This document shows positions 8,685 to 16,500 of a stretch of 64,000 bases of DNA, piece after piece (position 1 is the first letter of the stretch; each line of letters opens with the position of its first letter). Under the pieces are notes generated by a model, which did no database searches, was not told the DNA's origin, and saw nothing but the letters and a program-made list of their open reading frames with translations. Position numbers and translations under genes: made by a program. The stretch covers positions 3,331,501 to 3,395,500 of the forward strand of contig NZ_OW485601.1 in the NCBI RefSeq assembly GCF_937425535.1, in the 5' to 3' direction. This stretch comes from Rhodovastum atsumiense (GTDB taxonomy: Bacteria > Pseudomonadota > Alphaproteobacteria > Acetobacterales > Acetobacteraceae).

Positions 8685-9345
8685 GTCGCGCGTCGAGGGG
8701 ACCCATGAAGGCTGCTGCTATAATCACGTCGTCTCGATCGGGAAAAAGAAGGAACCGTGACGTTCTCTGATCGATTCGAGGTGCCGCCACGATGTCCGGC
8801 CAGCGGCGTGCGTCGCCGCGCGGAAACACGATGCGCAAGCGTACCAGGGAGGGCGCCTCGGCCCTTGCCCATGACCGCAGCCAGGTGCCGCCGCCGCCCG
8901 GCTGTTCCTGCCAATAGGCGAACTCCACCCGTTCGATCCCTTCCAGCAGGACTGCTTCCCGTGCGGGGGGCGGCTGGCCGAGCCATGTGGCGTGCGGCGC
9001 CGGCACCCAGCGCAGCACCAGCCGGTGTGCGGCATCGACCTGCAGCCGTGCCACCACCGGCCCGGGCAAGCCATCCGGATGCGGCGGCAAGGAGGTGACC
9101 AGGACGCAGCCCTGTGGGCCGCCTTCCAGGGACGCATGGCCGGGCACCTCGCCAACCGGGCGGATGCGTTGGACCAGCAGCCGCAGACTCCGATCGACGG
9201 CTTCGATGTCGTTGCGCCAGCCGATGTCGCGGGCCTGCATTTCCCAGCTGCGCAGGCCGAACTGCATGCCCTGCGACAGGCCGGCCAGCACCAGCCCGAG
9301 CACCACCAGCGCTGCCAGCACTTCCATCAGCGTGAAGCCGCGCAT
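8674..9345 (-). CDS. gspJ: Minor pseudopilin GspJ
   Basis: Pseudopilus tip component, 223 residues. The leader is only MRG, then FTLMEVLAALVVLGLVLAG with Glu5. Typical GspJ features are RSWEMQARDIGWRNDIEAVDRSLRLL and a C-terminal domain with aromatic-rich strands (VEFAYWQEQPGGGGTWLRSW). The frame is open upstream inside gspI, but the ATG at 9345 overlaps the gspI stop by one base (TGATG) and gives a correct prepilin leader. GspJ forms a complex with GspI and GspK, both encoded in the same operon. Confidence 0.88.
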   Translation of the reverse strand: MRGFTLMEVLAALVVLGLVLAGLSQGMQFGLRSWEMQARDIGWRNDIEAVDRSLRLLVQRIRPVGEVPGHASLEGGPQGCVLVTSLPPHPDGLPGPVVARLQVDAAHRLVLRWVPAPHATWLGQPPPAREAVLLEGIERVEFAYWQEQPGGGGTWLRSWARAEAPSLVRLRIVFPRGDARRWPDIVAAPRIDQRTSRFLLFPDRDDVIIAAAFMGPLDARHAG

Positions 9346-9854
9346 CAGCCAGGTTCCATCGGCAATGCCGCGAGGCAGCGCGTGGCCAGGGACACTTCGT
9401 GCGGGCGCAAGGCGCCCGGCCAGGACAGGGTGACGCCGACACTGAACAGCGTCAGGCGCAGCCGTTGCCCTTCGGCGCCGCCCGGCGCGATGGCGACGCT
9501 CTCGGTCACCTGCACCCGGGTGCGCCAGCGGAAGCCGCCGCCGTCGTCGCCCTCCTGCAGTCCGGGCGCAAGCCGTGCCCCGTGGCACATCGCCTCCAGC
9601 CGTGCGGTCGCCCGTGCCACTGCCTCGTCGCGGCGCAGGGCGGCGCGGGTGCCCGCCAGTCCCTCGATGCCGCCACGATAAAGCAGCGCCAGGGCAAGGG
9701 CGGCGATAACAAAGGCCATTAGTACTTCCAGCAGGGTAAACCCGTTCGGGACTTTGCCGTGAGCTTTACGCCGCGCAGCGCTATTGGGGTGCAGGGGCCG
9801 TGTGGCCCCTGCCGGGTCCAGGGCAGAGCCCTGGCCTTCCTTTTCAATGACCAT
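9345..9854 (-). CDS. gspI: Minor pseudopilin GspI with a leader encoded by a dispersed repeat
   Basis: Pseudopilin that initiates the GspI-J-K tip. The cleavage site is G38 followed by FTLLEVLMAFVIAALALALL with Glu5, and the mature part is of normal size. The leader is unusual: about 38 residues instead of 5-15, and residues 6-28 are translated from a GC-rich double-hairpin repeat that also occurs at 39538-39687. Between the repeat and the cleavage site there is no ATG, GTG or TTG in frame, so translation has to start upstream of or inside the repeat; the ATG at 9854 overlaps the gspH end by 11 nt. Whether prepilin peptidase handles this leader normally is unknown. Confidence 0.85.
   Translation of the reverse strand: MVIEKEGQGSALDPAGATRPLHPNSAARRKAHGKVPNGFTLLEVLMAFVIAALALALLYRGGIEGLAGTRAALRRDEAVARATARLEAMCHGARLAPGLQEGDDGGGFRWRTRVQVTESVAIAPGGAEGQRLRLTLFSVGVTLSWPGALRPHEVSLATRCLAALPMEPG
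9791..9834 (-). repeat. Dispersed double-hairpin repeat, copy A (inside the gspI leader)
   Basis: Two adjacent perfect inverted repeats: 9791-9799 with 9804-9812 (GCAGGGGCC / GGCCCCTGC) and 9818-9824 with 9828-9834 (CCAGGGC / GCCCTGG). On the minus strand the flanks GACCCGGCAGGGG and CACCCCAAT also match copy B at 39538-39581. Stem bases differ between the copies in a pairing-preserving way. It lies between gspH and the gspI coding core and is translated. Confidence 0.85.
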
Positions 9855-10260
9855 CGCCGACGACGCCCACGCGCCCGGTCAGCCACTCCACCGTCACCAG
9901 CATGGCGCGTGCCTTCCCGACGACGCGCACGGCGCCGACCGAGGCGCTGCCATCGGCGGCAAAGCGGATCGCCGGGGGACCGATGATGGTGACCGCCAGG
10001 TCGCCCGGCACCGTGCGTGGCGAGCCGTCGACCAGCAATGCGGTTCCCGTCGCCTGCACCGTCACCGGCCGGGACGTGGCCAGTGCCTGCGCCCGTGCCA
10101 GCCGCAGCGTCCTCGCGACCATGTCGGTGGCGTGTGCCAGTTCCAGCCGGGCCGGCCGGCGCGGCACGAAGCCTGCCAGGATCGCCAGCACCAGCCCGAG
10201 CACGATCACCACGACGATCGTTTCCAGCAGCGTGAAGCCGCCCGGGGCCACGCGTGGCAC
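9844..10260 (-). CDS. gspH: Minor pseudopilin GspH
   Basis: Links the pseudopilus shaft to its tip. A GTG start gives the leader MPRVAPGG, cleaved after G8, followed by FTLLETIVVVIVLGLVLAI with Glu5. The rest matches the GspH/FimT fold: ATDMVARTLRLARAQALATSRPVTVQ, then a beta-rich end. The 138-residue length is normal. It begins 1 nt after the gspF stop, and its end overlaps the gspI start region. Confidence 0.86.
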   Translation of the reverse strand: MPRVAPGGFTLLETIVVVIVLGLVLAILAGFVPRRPARLELAHATDMVARTLRLARAQALATSRPVTVQATGTALLVDGSPRTVPGDLAVTIIGPPAIRFAADGSASVGAVRVVGKARAMLVTVEWLTGRVGVVGDGH

Positions 10261-10261
10261 G

Positions 10262-11473
10262 TTATTGCGCCAGGTCGTTGAGGCTGAGCATGGCGAGCAG
10301 CAGCGACGACACGATGCCGGCGATCACCGCGCCCATGACGATGGTGATCGCCGGGGTCAGCAGCGAGACCAGGCGCTGGGTCGCGAGCCGTACCTGCTCT
10401 TCATGGATCTCGGCGGCGCGCAGGGCCATGGTGCCGAGTTGCGCGGTTTCCTCGCCCAGGCGCAGCAGATGGATGGTGCGCGGCGGAAACAGCCCGGCCT
10501 GTTCGAGAGGGCCGGCCAGCCCCGCGCCGCCGCGGGCCGCCAGCGTGGCGCGGTCGAGCCCGGCCGTGCCGGCTTCGTTGCCCAGCACCTCGCGGGCGAT
10601 GGCCAGGGCCGGGACCAGTGCGACGCCATTCTGCAACAGCGTGCCCAGGGTGCGGCACAGCCGCGCCGCCATCACCTCGCGTCCCAGTGTCCCGAGCACC
10701 GGCAGGTGCAGGCGCAGCCGGTCGAAGGCAAGCCGGGGGGCGGGGCGGCGGAGCAACTGGCAGGCGATCACCAGCAGCAGGGCCAGTCCGAGCAGCGTCG
10801 CTGGTCCGTACGCCGCGACCGCATCGCCGGCTGCGATCAGGAAGCGGGTGGAATCGGGCAACTGCGCGCCGTTCTGCTCGAACAGCGGCACGAATTGCGG
10901 CAGCACCTGGGTCAGCAACAGGGCGATCGCGCCGATGGCGGCGACCAGCAGCAGTGCCGGATAGATCAGGGCGGATTGCACCGTGGCAGCCAGGCTGCGC
11001 TCGCGTTCCATCAACGTTGCCAGCCGCTCCAGCGTGGGCGCCAGCGTGCCACCGGCCTCGCCGGCGCGCACCAGCCCGATCGTCAGGCGCGGGAAGCTGC
11101 GGGGCTGCAGGGCCATCGCCGCCGCCAGGGCCGCACCGCCACGCACCGCATCGCGCAAGGCCGTGGTGATGCGACGGGTGCGCGCGGCCGCGGCGGTATC
11201 GACCAGGAAGCTCAGCGCGCGGTCGAGGTCCTGGCCCGCGCCCAGCATGGTCGCGAGTTCCCGCAGGAAGGCCGTCTGCTCCTTGCGGGTCAGCACTTCG
11301 GCGCCGCCGGATTCCAGCGTCCAGGTCCGGCGTGCCCGGACGGTGGCAAGCTGCACCGGCACCGCGCCCTGGCGGCGCAGCAGCCGTGCTACCTCGGCCT
11401 CGTCGGCGGCGTCCAGCGTTCCGGTGATGCTGCGGCCGGCACGGTCGATCGCGGTGTAGCGCCAGGTCCCCAT
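10262..11473 (-). CDS. gspF: T2SS inner-membrane platform protein GspF
   Basis: Polytopic platform protein (403 residues) that converts GspE motor action into pseudopilus growth. It starts MGTWRYTAIDRAGRSITGTLDA, the standard GspF N-terminus. Two GspF domains are visible, each with the FLRELATMLGAGQDLDRAL / LCRTLGTLLQNGVALVPAL pattern, separated by membrane helices around SALIYPALLLVAAIGAIALLL and ending SSLLLAMLSLNDLAQ. The ATG overlaps the gspE stop by one base (TGATG). The frame is open upstream, but that part is gspE shadow. Confidence 0.96.
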   Translation of the reverse strand: MGTWRYTAIDRAGRSITGTLDAADEAEVARLLRRQGAVPVQLATVRARRTWTLESGGAEVLTRKEQTAFLRELATMLGAGQDLDRALSFLVDTAAAARTRRITTALRDAVRGGAALAAAMALQPRSFPRLTIGLVRAGEAGGTLAPTLERLATLMERERSLAATVQSALIYPALLLVAAIGAIALLLTQVLPQFVPLFEQNGAQLPDSTRFLIAAGDAVAAYGPATLLGLALLLVIACQLLRRPAPRLAFDRLRLHLPVLGTLGREVMAARLCRTLGTLLQNGVALVPALAIAREVLGNEAGTAGLDRATLAARGGAGLAGPLEQAGLFPPRTIHLLRLGEETAQLGTMALRAAEIHEEQVRLATQRLVSLLTPAITIVMGAVIAGIVSSLLLAMLSLNDLAQ

Positions 11474-13167
11474 CACGCCTCGGCGCGGATGCTGCGAACC
11501 ACTTCCTCGATCGTGGTGGTGCCGGCCAGCGCCGCCGCCAGCCCGGCCTGGAACATGGTGGTCATGCCGGCGGCCACCGCAGCGCGCTCGATCGCGACGT
11601 GGTCGGCACGGGTGAACACCAGGTGCGCGATCTCCTCGTTGGGCTCGAGGAATTCGGCGATGGCGAGACGACCGCGATAGCCGGTGCCGCGGCACCGGGG
11701 GCAGCCGACGGCATGCCACAGCACCGGCCGGTCCGTTGTGGCCGCAAGGTTGAAGCGCTGCACCAGCTCGGGCGGTACCTCGGCTGGCCGGCGGCAATCG
11801 GGGCAGAGGCGGCGCAGCAGACGCTGTGCCAGCACGCCGCGCAGCACCGCGGTGATCAGGTAATCCTCCAGCCCCATGTCGCGCAGGCGGGTGATGCTGG
11901 ACGCGGCGGAGTTGGTGTGCAGGGTGGAGAGCACCAGATGGCCGGTCAGCGCCGCCTGCACCGCGATCTCGGCGGTTTCCAGGTCGCGGATCTCGCCCAC
12001 CATGATCACGTCCGGGTCCTGGCGCAGGATCGAGCGCAGCAGGCTGGCGAAGGTCAGGCCGATCTGGGGTTTGACCTGGATCTGGTTGATGCCGCGCAAC
12101 TGGTATTCGATCGGGTCCTCGATGGTCACCACCTTGCGCACCACCGAGTTCAGCGACAGCAGGCCGGTATAGAGCGTGGTGGTCTTGCCACTGCCGGTGG
12201 GGCCGGTGACCAGCACGATGCCGTTGGGCAGGTGCAGCGCCTGCGACAGTCGCGCCACCACGGCCTCGTCGAGGCCGAGTCCGGCATAGTCGAACGTGAC
12301 CGCGCTGCGGTCGAGCACGCGCAGCACCACGGTTTCGCCATGCATCGTGGCAACCGTGGAGATGCGGAAGTCCACGTCCTGCCCGCGCACCGCGAGGCGG
12401 ATGCGGCCGTCCTGCGGCAGGCGGCGCTCGGCGATGTCGAGCCGTGCCATGATCTTGATGCGCGAGATGATGGCCGCGGCCAGGCGCGGCGGATGGGTTT
12501 CAGCCTCGTGCAACACGCCGTCGTAGCGGTAGCGAATGCGGAGGGCGTCCTCGAAGGGTTCGATGTGGATGTCGGAGGCCTGGGTCTCCACCGCGCGGGC
12601 GATGATCTGGTTGACCAGCCGGATCACCGGCGCCTCGCTGGCCAGGTCCTTCAGGCGCTCGGCGTCGTCTTCCAACGGGGTGGATTCGGCCTCGGCCGGC
12701 GCTGTGTCGGTCTCGACGGGACAGAGGCGGTCCAGGGCCGCTTCCAGCTCGATCGGTACGGCGACGGCGATTCGGACCGGCAGCCCGGCGGCGGCGGCGA
12801 TCGCATCGGCGGTGAAGGTGTCGAGCGGATCGGCCAGCGCCACCACCAGTCGCCCGTGCTCGACCGCAAGCGGCAGGGCGCGGGCGCTGCGCAGGAAGCG
12901 CGGCGCGATTGCCACGGCTTCCTGCGGCAGCGCCGCGGGATAATCGGAGGACAGGACCACACCGGTCTGCAGCAATTCGGCGAAGGCGGCGGCCATGTCG
13001 CGCTCGCCGACCAGGCCGAGCTGCTGCAGCACGACATCGAGCCGCTGCCCGGTCTCGGCGGCGACACGGCGGCCGCGCTCGACCGCCCGGGCGTCGCAGC
13101 AGCCGCGCCGCAGCAGCAGCGCGGCGAGATCGGCCGAGGCGGTCGAGGCCTGGACAGCGGCTGCCAC
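11473..13167 (-). CDS. gspE: Type II secretion ATPase GspE
   Basis: Hexameric cytoplasmic ATPase that powers pseudopilus assembly. The N-terminal GspE_N/MshEN-like domain spans residues 10-150. The catalytic core has Walker A GPTGSGKT at 322-329, the Asp box VTIEDPIEY near 348, Walker B IMVGEIRDLETAE near 388-400 and the His box LSTLHTNSA near 413. A zinc-binding tetracysteine is complete (C455, C458, C489, C492). The GTG start lies directly after the TAA of the upstream HupE-like gene, with no spacer, which suggests translational coupling and a shared transcript with the HupE/PPIase genes. Confidence 0.97.
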   Translation of the reverse strand: MAAAVQASTASADLAALLLRRGCCDARAVERGRRVAAETGQRLDVVLQQLGLVGERDMAAAFAELLQTGVVLSSDYPAALPQEAVAIAPRFLRSARALPLAVEHGRLVVALADPLDTFTADAIAAAAGLPVRIAVAVPIELEAALDRLCPVETDTAPAEAESTPLEDDAERLKDLASEAPVIRLVNQIIARAVETQASDIHIEPFEDALRIRYRYDGVLHEAETHPPRLAAAIISRIKIMARLDIAERRLPQDGRIRLAVRGQDVDFRISTVATMHGETVVLRVLDRSAVTFDYAGLGLDEAVVARLSQALHLPNGIVLVTGPTGSGKTTTLYTGLLSLNSVVRKVVTIEDPIEYQLRGINQIQVKPQIGLTFASLLRSILRQDPDVIMVGEIRDLETAEIAVQAALTGHLVLSTLHTNSAASSITRLRDMGLEDYLITAVLRGVLAQRLLRRLCPDCRRPAEVPPELVQRFNLAATTDRPVLWHAVGCPRCRGTGYRGRLAIAEFLEPNEEIAHLVFTRADHVAIERAAVAAGMTTMFQAGLAAALAGTTTIEEVVRSIRAEA

Positions 13168-13782
13168 TTAGTGCGCGGCCAGGGCGTAGCCGCCCAGCAT
13201 CAGGCCGACCGCAGCAATCCAACTGCCGCAGGCGCGCACGGCAACGGCTGGCCAGGTCGCGGCGACGCCGCGCAGCAGGGATGTGGCGGCGGCGGCGATC
13301 AGCGTGACCACGGCGTAGCCGGTCAGCACCAGCCCCGACACGAACAGCACCGCATCGGTGTCAGGGCCGATGCCGGAGGCGTTCGACGCCCCGCGCAACA
13401 GGCCCACGATCGCCGTGAGCCCCAGCAGCACCGGCAGGTTCAACGGCTTCGCCACCGCCAGCAGGCATCCCAGAACCAGCATCGTGGCGGCATCAATCGC
13501 CTCGGGCATGGCCGGCAGGTGCAACAGCCGTGCACCGATGATGCCGGCCAGCAGCGCCAGCGGGAAGACCGGCACCATCCAGCGCGCCCGCCGGACATCC
13601 TGCTGCCCCGCCACCAGCCCCAGGGCCAGCCACTGCACCACGTCTTCCACGCCGGTCAGCGGATGCAGGCCGCCAGTGTAGAAGTCCCCCAGGCGTGTGG
13701 CGACGATATGGGCCTGTGCCGGGGTGGCGGCGATCGTCAGTCCTGCGATCGCGGCTGCGCCCAGAAGCAGCGGATGTTTCAC
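13168..13782 (-). CDS. HupE/UreJ-like membrane protein, first after the PPIase block to touch gspE
   Basis: A 204-residue membrane protein with signal peptide (ending TPAQA-HIV) and about six helices. The His-containing start AHIVATRLGDFYTGGLHPLTGVEDVVQWLALGL is a variant of the HupE/UreJ signature (HPLTGLDHLLAML), with Glu-Asp in place of Asp-His. HupE/UreJ proteins are regarded as nickel or cobalt permeases of hydrogenase and urease loci; neither enzyme is encoded here. It overlaps the next upstream HupE gene by 4 nt and abuts gspE. The altered motif makes the transported ion, if any, uncertain. Confidence 0.72.
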   Translation of the reverse strand: MKHPLLLGAAAIAGLTIAATPAQAHIVATRLGDFYTGGLHPLTGVEDVVQWLALGLVAGQQDVRRARWMVPVFPLALLAGIIGARLLHLPAMPEAIDAATMLVLGCLLAVAKPLNLPVLLGLTAIVGLLRGASNASGIGPDTDAVLFVSGLVLTGYAVVTLIAAAATSLLRGVAATWPAVAVRACGSWIAAVGLMLGGYALAAH

Positions 13783-14387
13783 CCTTCACCCACCAGGCTG
13801 CTGTAGAGGAAGAAGCAGCCGACCACGGCGATCGCCATGCCCACGCCGCGGATGAGGCGCGCACCGAAGGGCCAGCGCAGGGCCACGCCGATCAGGATGC
13901 CGCACAGGTGCAGACAGCCCGTTGCGACCACGAAGCCGAGTCCATACGCGAACGGATTGGCGGCATGCGGCAGCTCCATCCCGTGCGCATGGCCGTGGAA
14001 GATCGCGAAGGCACCGACAACCAGGCCGGCAAGCCACAACGGCGTACGCAGGCTGAGCGCCACGGCGCCGCCCAGCGCGATGCCTGACGCGGCGACCACC
14101 ACTTCGGTCAGCGGCAGCGGCACGCCGAGCACACCCAGCACACCGCCCACGGCCATGACCAGCGGGAAAGTGATGGGCAGCACCCAGATCGCCGGATTGC
14201 CAAGCTGCGCGCCCCAGATGCCGACGGCAACCATGGCCACCAGATGGTCAAGCCCCGTCAGGGGGTGCAGCAGGCCGCTCGACAGTCCACCGGCGACACC
14301 AATCTGTTCGTGGGCGGCAGCCGGAAACGCCAGCAGCGTCATCGCCACGACGGCAGGCCAGAGGGAGGCGGAACGGATCGAGGTCAT
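13779..14387 (-). CDS. HupE/UreJ family membrane protein (canonical motif)
   Basis: A 202-residue protein with signal peptide (AFPAAA-HEQ) and the canonical HupE signature HPLTGLDHLVAMVAVGIWGAQLG. Further conserved His residues occur in AIFHGHAHGMELP. About six membrane helices are visible. Family members are implicated in nickel or cobalt uptake. It is the middle of three related proteins in tandem, 22 nt after the larger HupE/UreJ_2-type gene and overlapping the following one by 4 nt. Its transported ion and its link to the secretion operon are unknown. Confidence 0.85.
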   Translation of the reverse strand: MTSIRSASLWPAVVAMTLLAFPAAAHEQIGVAGGLSSGLLHPLTGLDHLVAMVAVGIWGAQLGNPAIWVLPITFPLVMAVGGVLGVLGVPLPLTEVVVAASGIALGGAVALSLRTPLWLAGLVVGAFAIFHGHAHGMELPHAANPFAYGLGFVVATGCLHLCGILIGVALRWPFGARLIRGVGMAIAVVGCFFLYSSLVGEG

Positions 14388-14408
14388 TGGAAAGAATCTC
14401 CTTCAGGC

Positions 14409-15392
14409 CTAGGACGTCACCAGGATGGCCATGCGGCCGATGAACCAGAACATCGCCACGACACCGATCGCATAGCCGGGCAGCGCGTCGGCCCGCCTCG
14501 GCAAGATAGCGGTGAGGGTGCGATGCGCCCAGAACAGCCCCAGCACCAGCAGGACGAAGGCAAGCTGGCCAATTTCCACGCCGATGTTAAAGCCCAGCAG
14601 CGCAGCCGGCATCAGGTTGCGCTGGATCCCCAGCGTGATCAGCGCCCCGGCGAAGCCGATGCCATGGACGATGCCGAAGCCAAGTGAAACCGCCCAGGGG
14701 CAGCGCACGGTCAGCCCCGGCTCGCCCCGGTACAGCCGGACGATCTCCACGCCGACGAAGGCGATGCTGAGTGCGATCACCGCGTTCAGCGGCTTCTCCG
14801 GCACGCCGATCAGGCCGAAGGTCGCGGCGGCGAGCGAGATACTGTGGCCAACGGTAAAGGCGGTGATCGTCTTCGCCAGGCGCCAGCCGCCCGGGACGAG
14901 CCACATCAGGCCGAGCACGAACAGCAGATGGTCGATCCCGAGCAGGATGTGGTCGATGCCGAGGCTGATATAGGTGCTCGCGAGGTTGATCCAGACATGC
15001 AGTCCCGGCGCCTCGTTGCCCAGCACCGTCACCGAGGGATTGCCGGCGGTCAGGGTGTAGCTCTGCTCCGGACCTGCACGGGGAACGATGCGGAACATCA
15101 CCGCGGACATGTTGAAGCCGAGATTGTCGAGCGTGACCGGACCGACCAGGCCAGGTGCCGTGCATTCGAGAATCGGATCATTGAAGTGGCATTGCGGCGG
15201 GAAGGTGGGGCGCATCCGCGTCGCCATGTCGTTCGGGGTCTGGACCCAACTGCCCATGTACGTGTTCGGCTGCAGTTCCCGCAGCTCATAGACCCCCATC
15301 GAGGCTTCGTGCGCCGTGGCCGGCAGGGCAAGCAACGCCAGAATGACGGCAAGCAGCAGCCGCAGGTCACGCAACGAGCGGAAGCAGCTCAT
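14409..15392 (-). CDS. HupE/UreJ_2-type membrane protein with N-terminal extracytoplasmic domain
   Basis: About 327 residues. The signal peptide ends LPATA-HEAS. An extracytoplasmic beta-rich domain of about 120 residues (MGVYELRELQPNTYMGSW onward, with two Cys in the QCHFNDPILECTAP segment) precedes a membrane domain. That domain has GIDHILLGIDHLLFVLGLMW, the His/Asp signature of the HupE/UreJ_2 group, and later FGIVHGIGFAGAL. The ATG at 15392 overlaps the isomerase stop by 4 nt. This domain layout is often found beside parvulin-like isomerases and DUF3604 proteins, as here; that association is from memory. Confidence 0.75.
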   Translation of the reverse strand: MSCFRSLRDLRLLLAVILALLALPATAHEASMGVYELRELQPNTYMGSWVQTPNDMATRMRPTFPPQCHFNDPILECTAPGLVGPVTLDNLGFNMSAVMFRIVPRAGPEQSYTLTAGNPSVTVLGNEAPGLHVWINLASTYISLGIDHILLGIDHLLFVLGLMWLVPGGWRLAKTITAFTVGHSISLAAATFGLIGVPEKPLNAVIALSIAFVGVEIVRLYRGEPGLTVRCPWAVSLGFGIVHGIGFAGALITLGIQRNLMPAALLGFNIGVEIGQLAFVLLVLGLFWAHRTLTAILPRRADALPGYAIGVVAMFWFIGRMAILVTS

Positions 15393-16273
15393 GCCGCCGG
15401 CTCGTAGCGGATCGTGTACTTGGAGCGCAGTCGTGCCAGAGCTTCCAGTGCCTGCCGGCGTGTTTCGTCGGTCTTCCACTGCTCGATCGCCTGGCTCAGC
15501 ACGCTTTCGATTGGCACGATCACGGCCGGTACCACCTCGTCCAGCCGGGCGACATGCCAGCCTTCCTTTGACTGGATGGCGTGCCACTGTCCGTGCGGCA
15601 GGGCGAGCAGGCGGTCCAGGAAAGGCTGGCCAAGACTGACGGCGATGCTTTGGCTGGGACGGCCGATGAAGGCGCGGGCGGATTGCTGAAGCTCCTCTGG
15701 TTCCTTGCCGGCTTCCATCTCCGTAAGGAAGCGATTGGCCTCTGCCTCGGACGCCGCCGGGGCGAGGTAGAAACTCACTTTCTCCGGCGTGTCGTAACGC
15801 CAGCGGTTCTGCGCATACCATTCGCGGATCTGCGACTCCGTCGGGCTGGACACCCGGACGTCGCCGAAGATCATGATCTGCAGCTTGTGGGCCACGCGGG
15901 TACGAATCATTTCGTCGCCCCGATCCAGTCCCATGGTCTTGCCTTCGCGATAAAGCACCTCGGAGGCAACCCACAGGTCAACCATCTGCTGCACCTGTTC
16001 AGGTGTCGGATGGCGCTCGCGGTCCTCGTCCCACTGCTCGCGGATCTGACGCTGCAGGTCGGCCGTCACCGTAATCACCCGGTCGCTCTCAGAGGGGGGA
16101 TGCAACCAGGCATTCACACCGAAGATCAGGCCGGCGATCAGGGTGAAATGCACCAGCGGCTCGCGGCGAAGCTGGTGCCAGGCAGTGGCGGCGGTTCTGC
16201 GAAGCCCTCCGGCGTGTGCTGCCGGGCCGGGTGGCTGCGGCGGATCGGAGCGGGAAGCAGAGTCGTTCAACAT
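15389..16273 (-). CDS. Membrane-anchored parvulin-like peptidyl-prolyl isomerase
   Basis: About 294 residues with one N-terminal membrane helix (FTLIAGLIFGVNAWL), a helical SurA-like region with TPEQVQQMVDLWVASEVLYREGKTMGL, and a parvulin-type rotamase domain (PEKVSFYLAPAAS through QSKEGWHVARLDEVVPA). It would assist folding of exported proteins in the periplasm. I chose the ATG at 16273; an upstream start at 16327 adds 18 residues without obvious function. It is the first gene of the long minus-strand unit leading into the T2SS, so a role as chaperone for secreted proteins is plausible but inferred. Confidence 0.8.
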   Translation of the reverse strand: MLNDSASRSDPPQPPGPAAHAGGLRRTAATAWHQLRREPLVHFTLIAGLIFGVNAWLHPPSESDRVITVTADLQRQIREQWDEDRERHPTPEQVQQMVDLWVASEVLYREGKTMGLDRGDEMIRTRVAHKLQIMIFGDVRVSSPTESQIREWYAQNRWRYDTPEKVSFYLAPAASEAEANRFLTEMEAGKEPEELQQSARAFIGRPSQSIAVSLGQPFLDRLLALPHGQWHAIQSKEGWHVARLDEVVPAVIVPIESVLSQAIEQWKTDETRRQALEALARLRSKYTIRYEPAA

Positions 16274-16500
16274 AAGGGCCGAATACCGCGATGAGGTTGC
16301 AAAGGATGGCCGGGTCCAGGCATCCACGCCCGGGGCAAACCCTGTGCGCCACCGGTCAATGGCGCGAGAAGCCGTCCGTTGTCATCCGGTATGGCTATCC
16401 GTCACTGAAAGTTCACGGTTTCGAATATGTCACAAGAGCGATCGGAACCATTCGTCGTGGTAGCAGACCTTGTCAACGCCTTTATCGCGAAGAGGGATCA

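Noticed and set aside
13168-15392. HupE/UreJ trio taken as evidence for a hydrogenase or urease locus
   Set aside because: No hydrogenase, urease or maturation genes occur in the window; neighbours are PPIase and T2SS genes.
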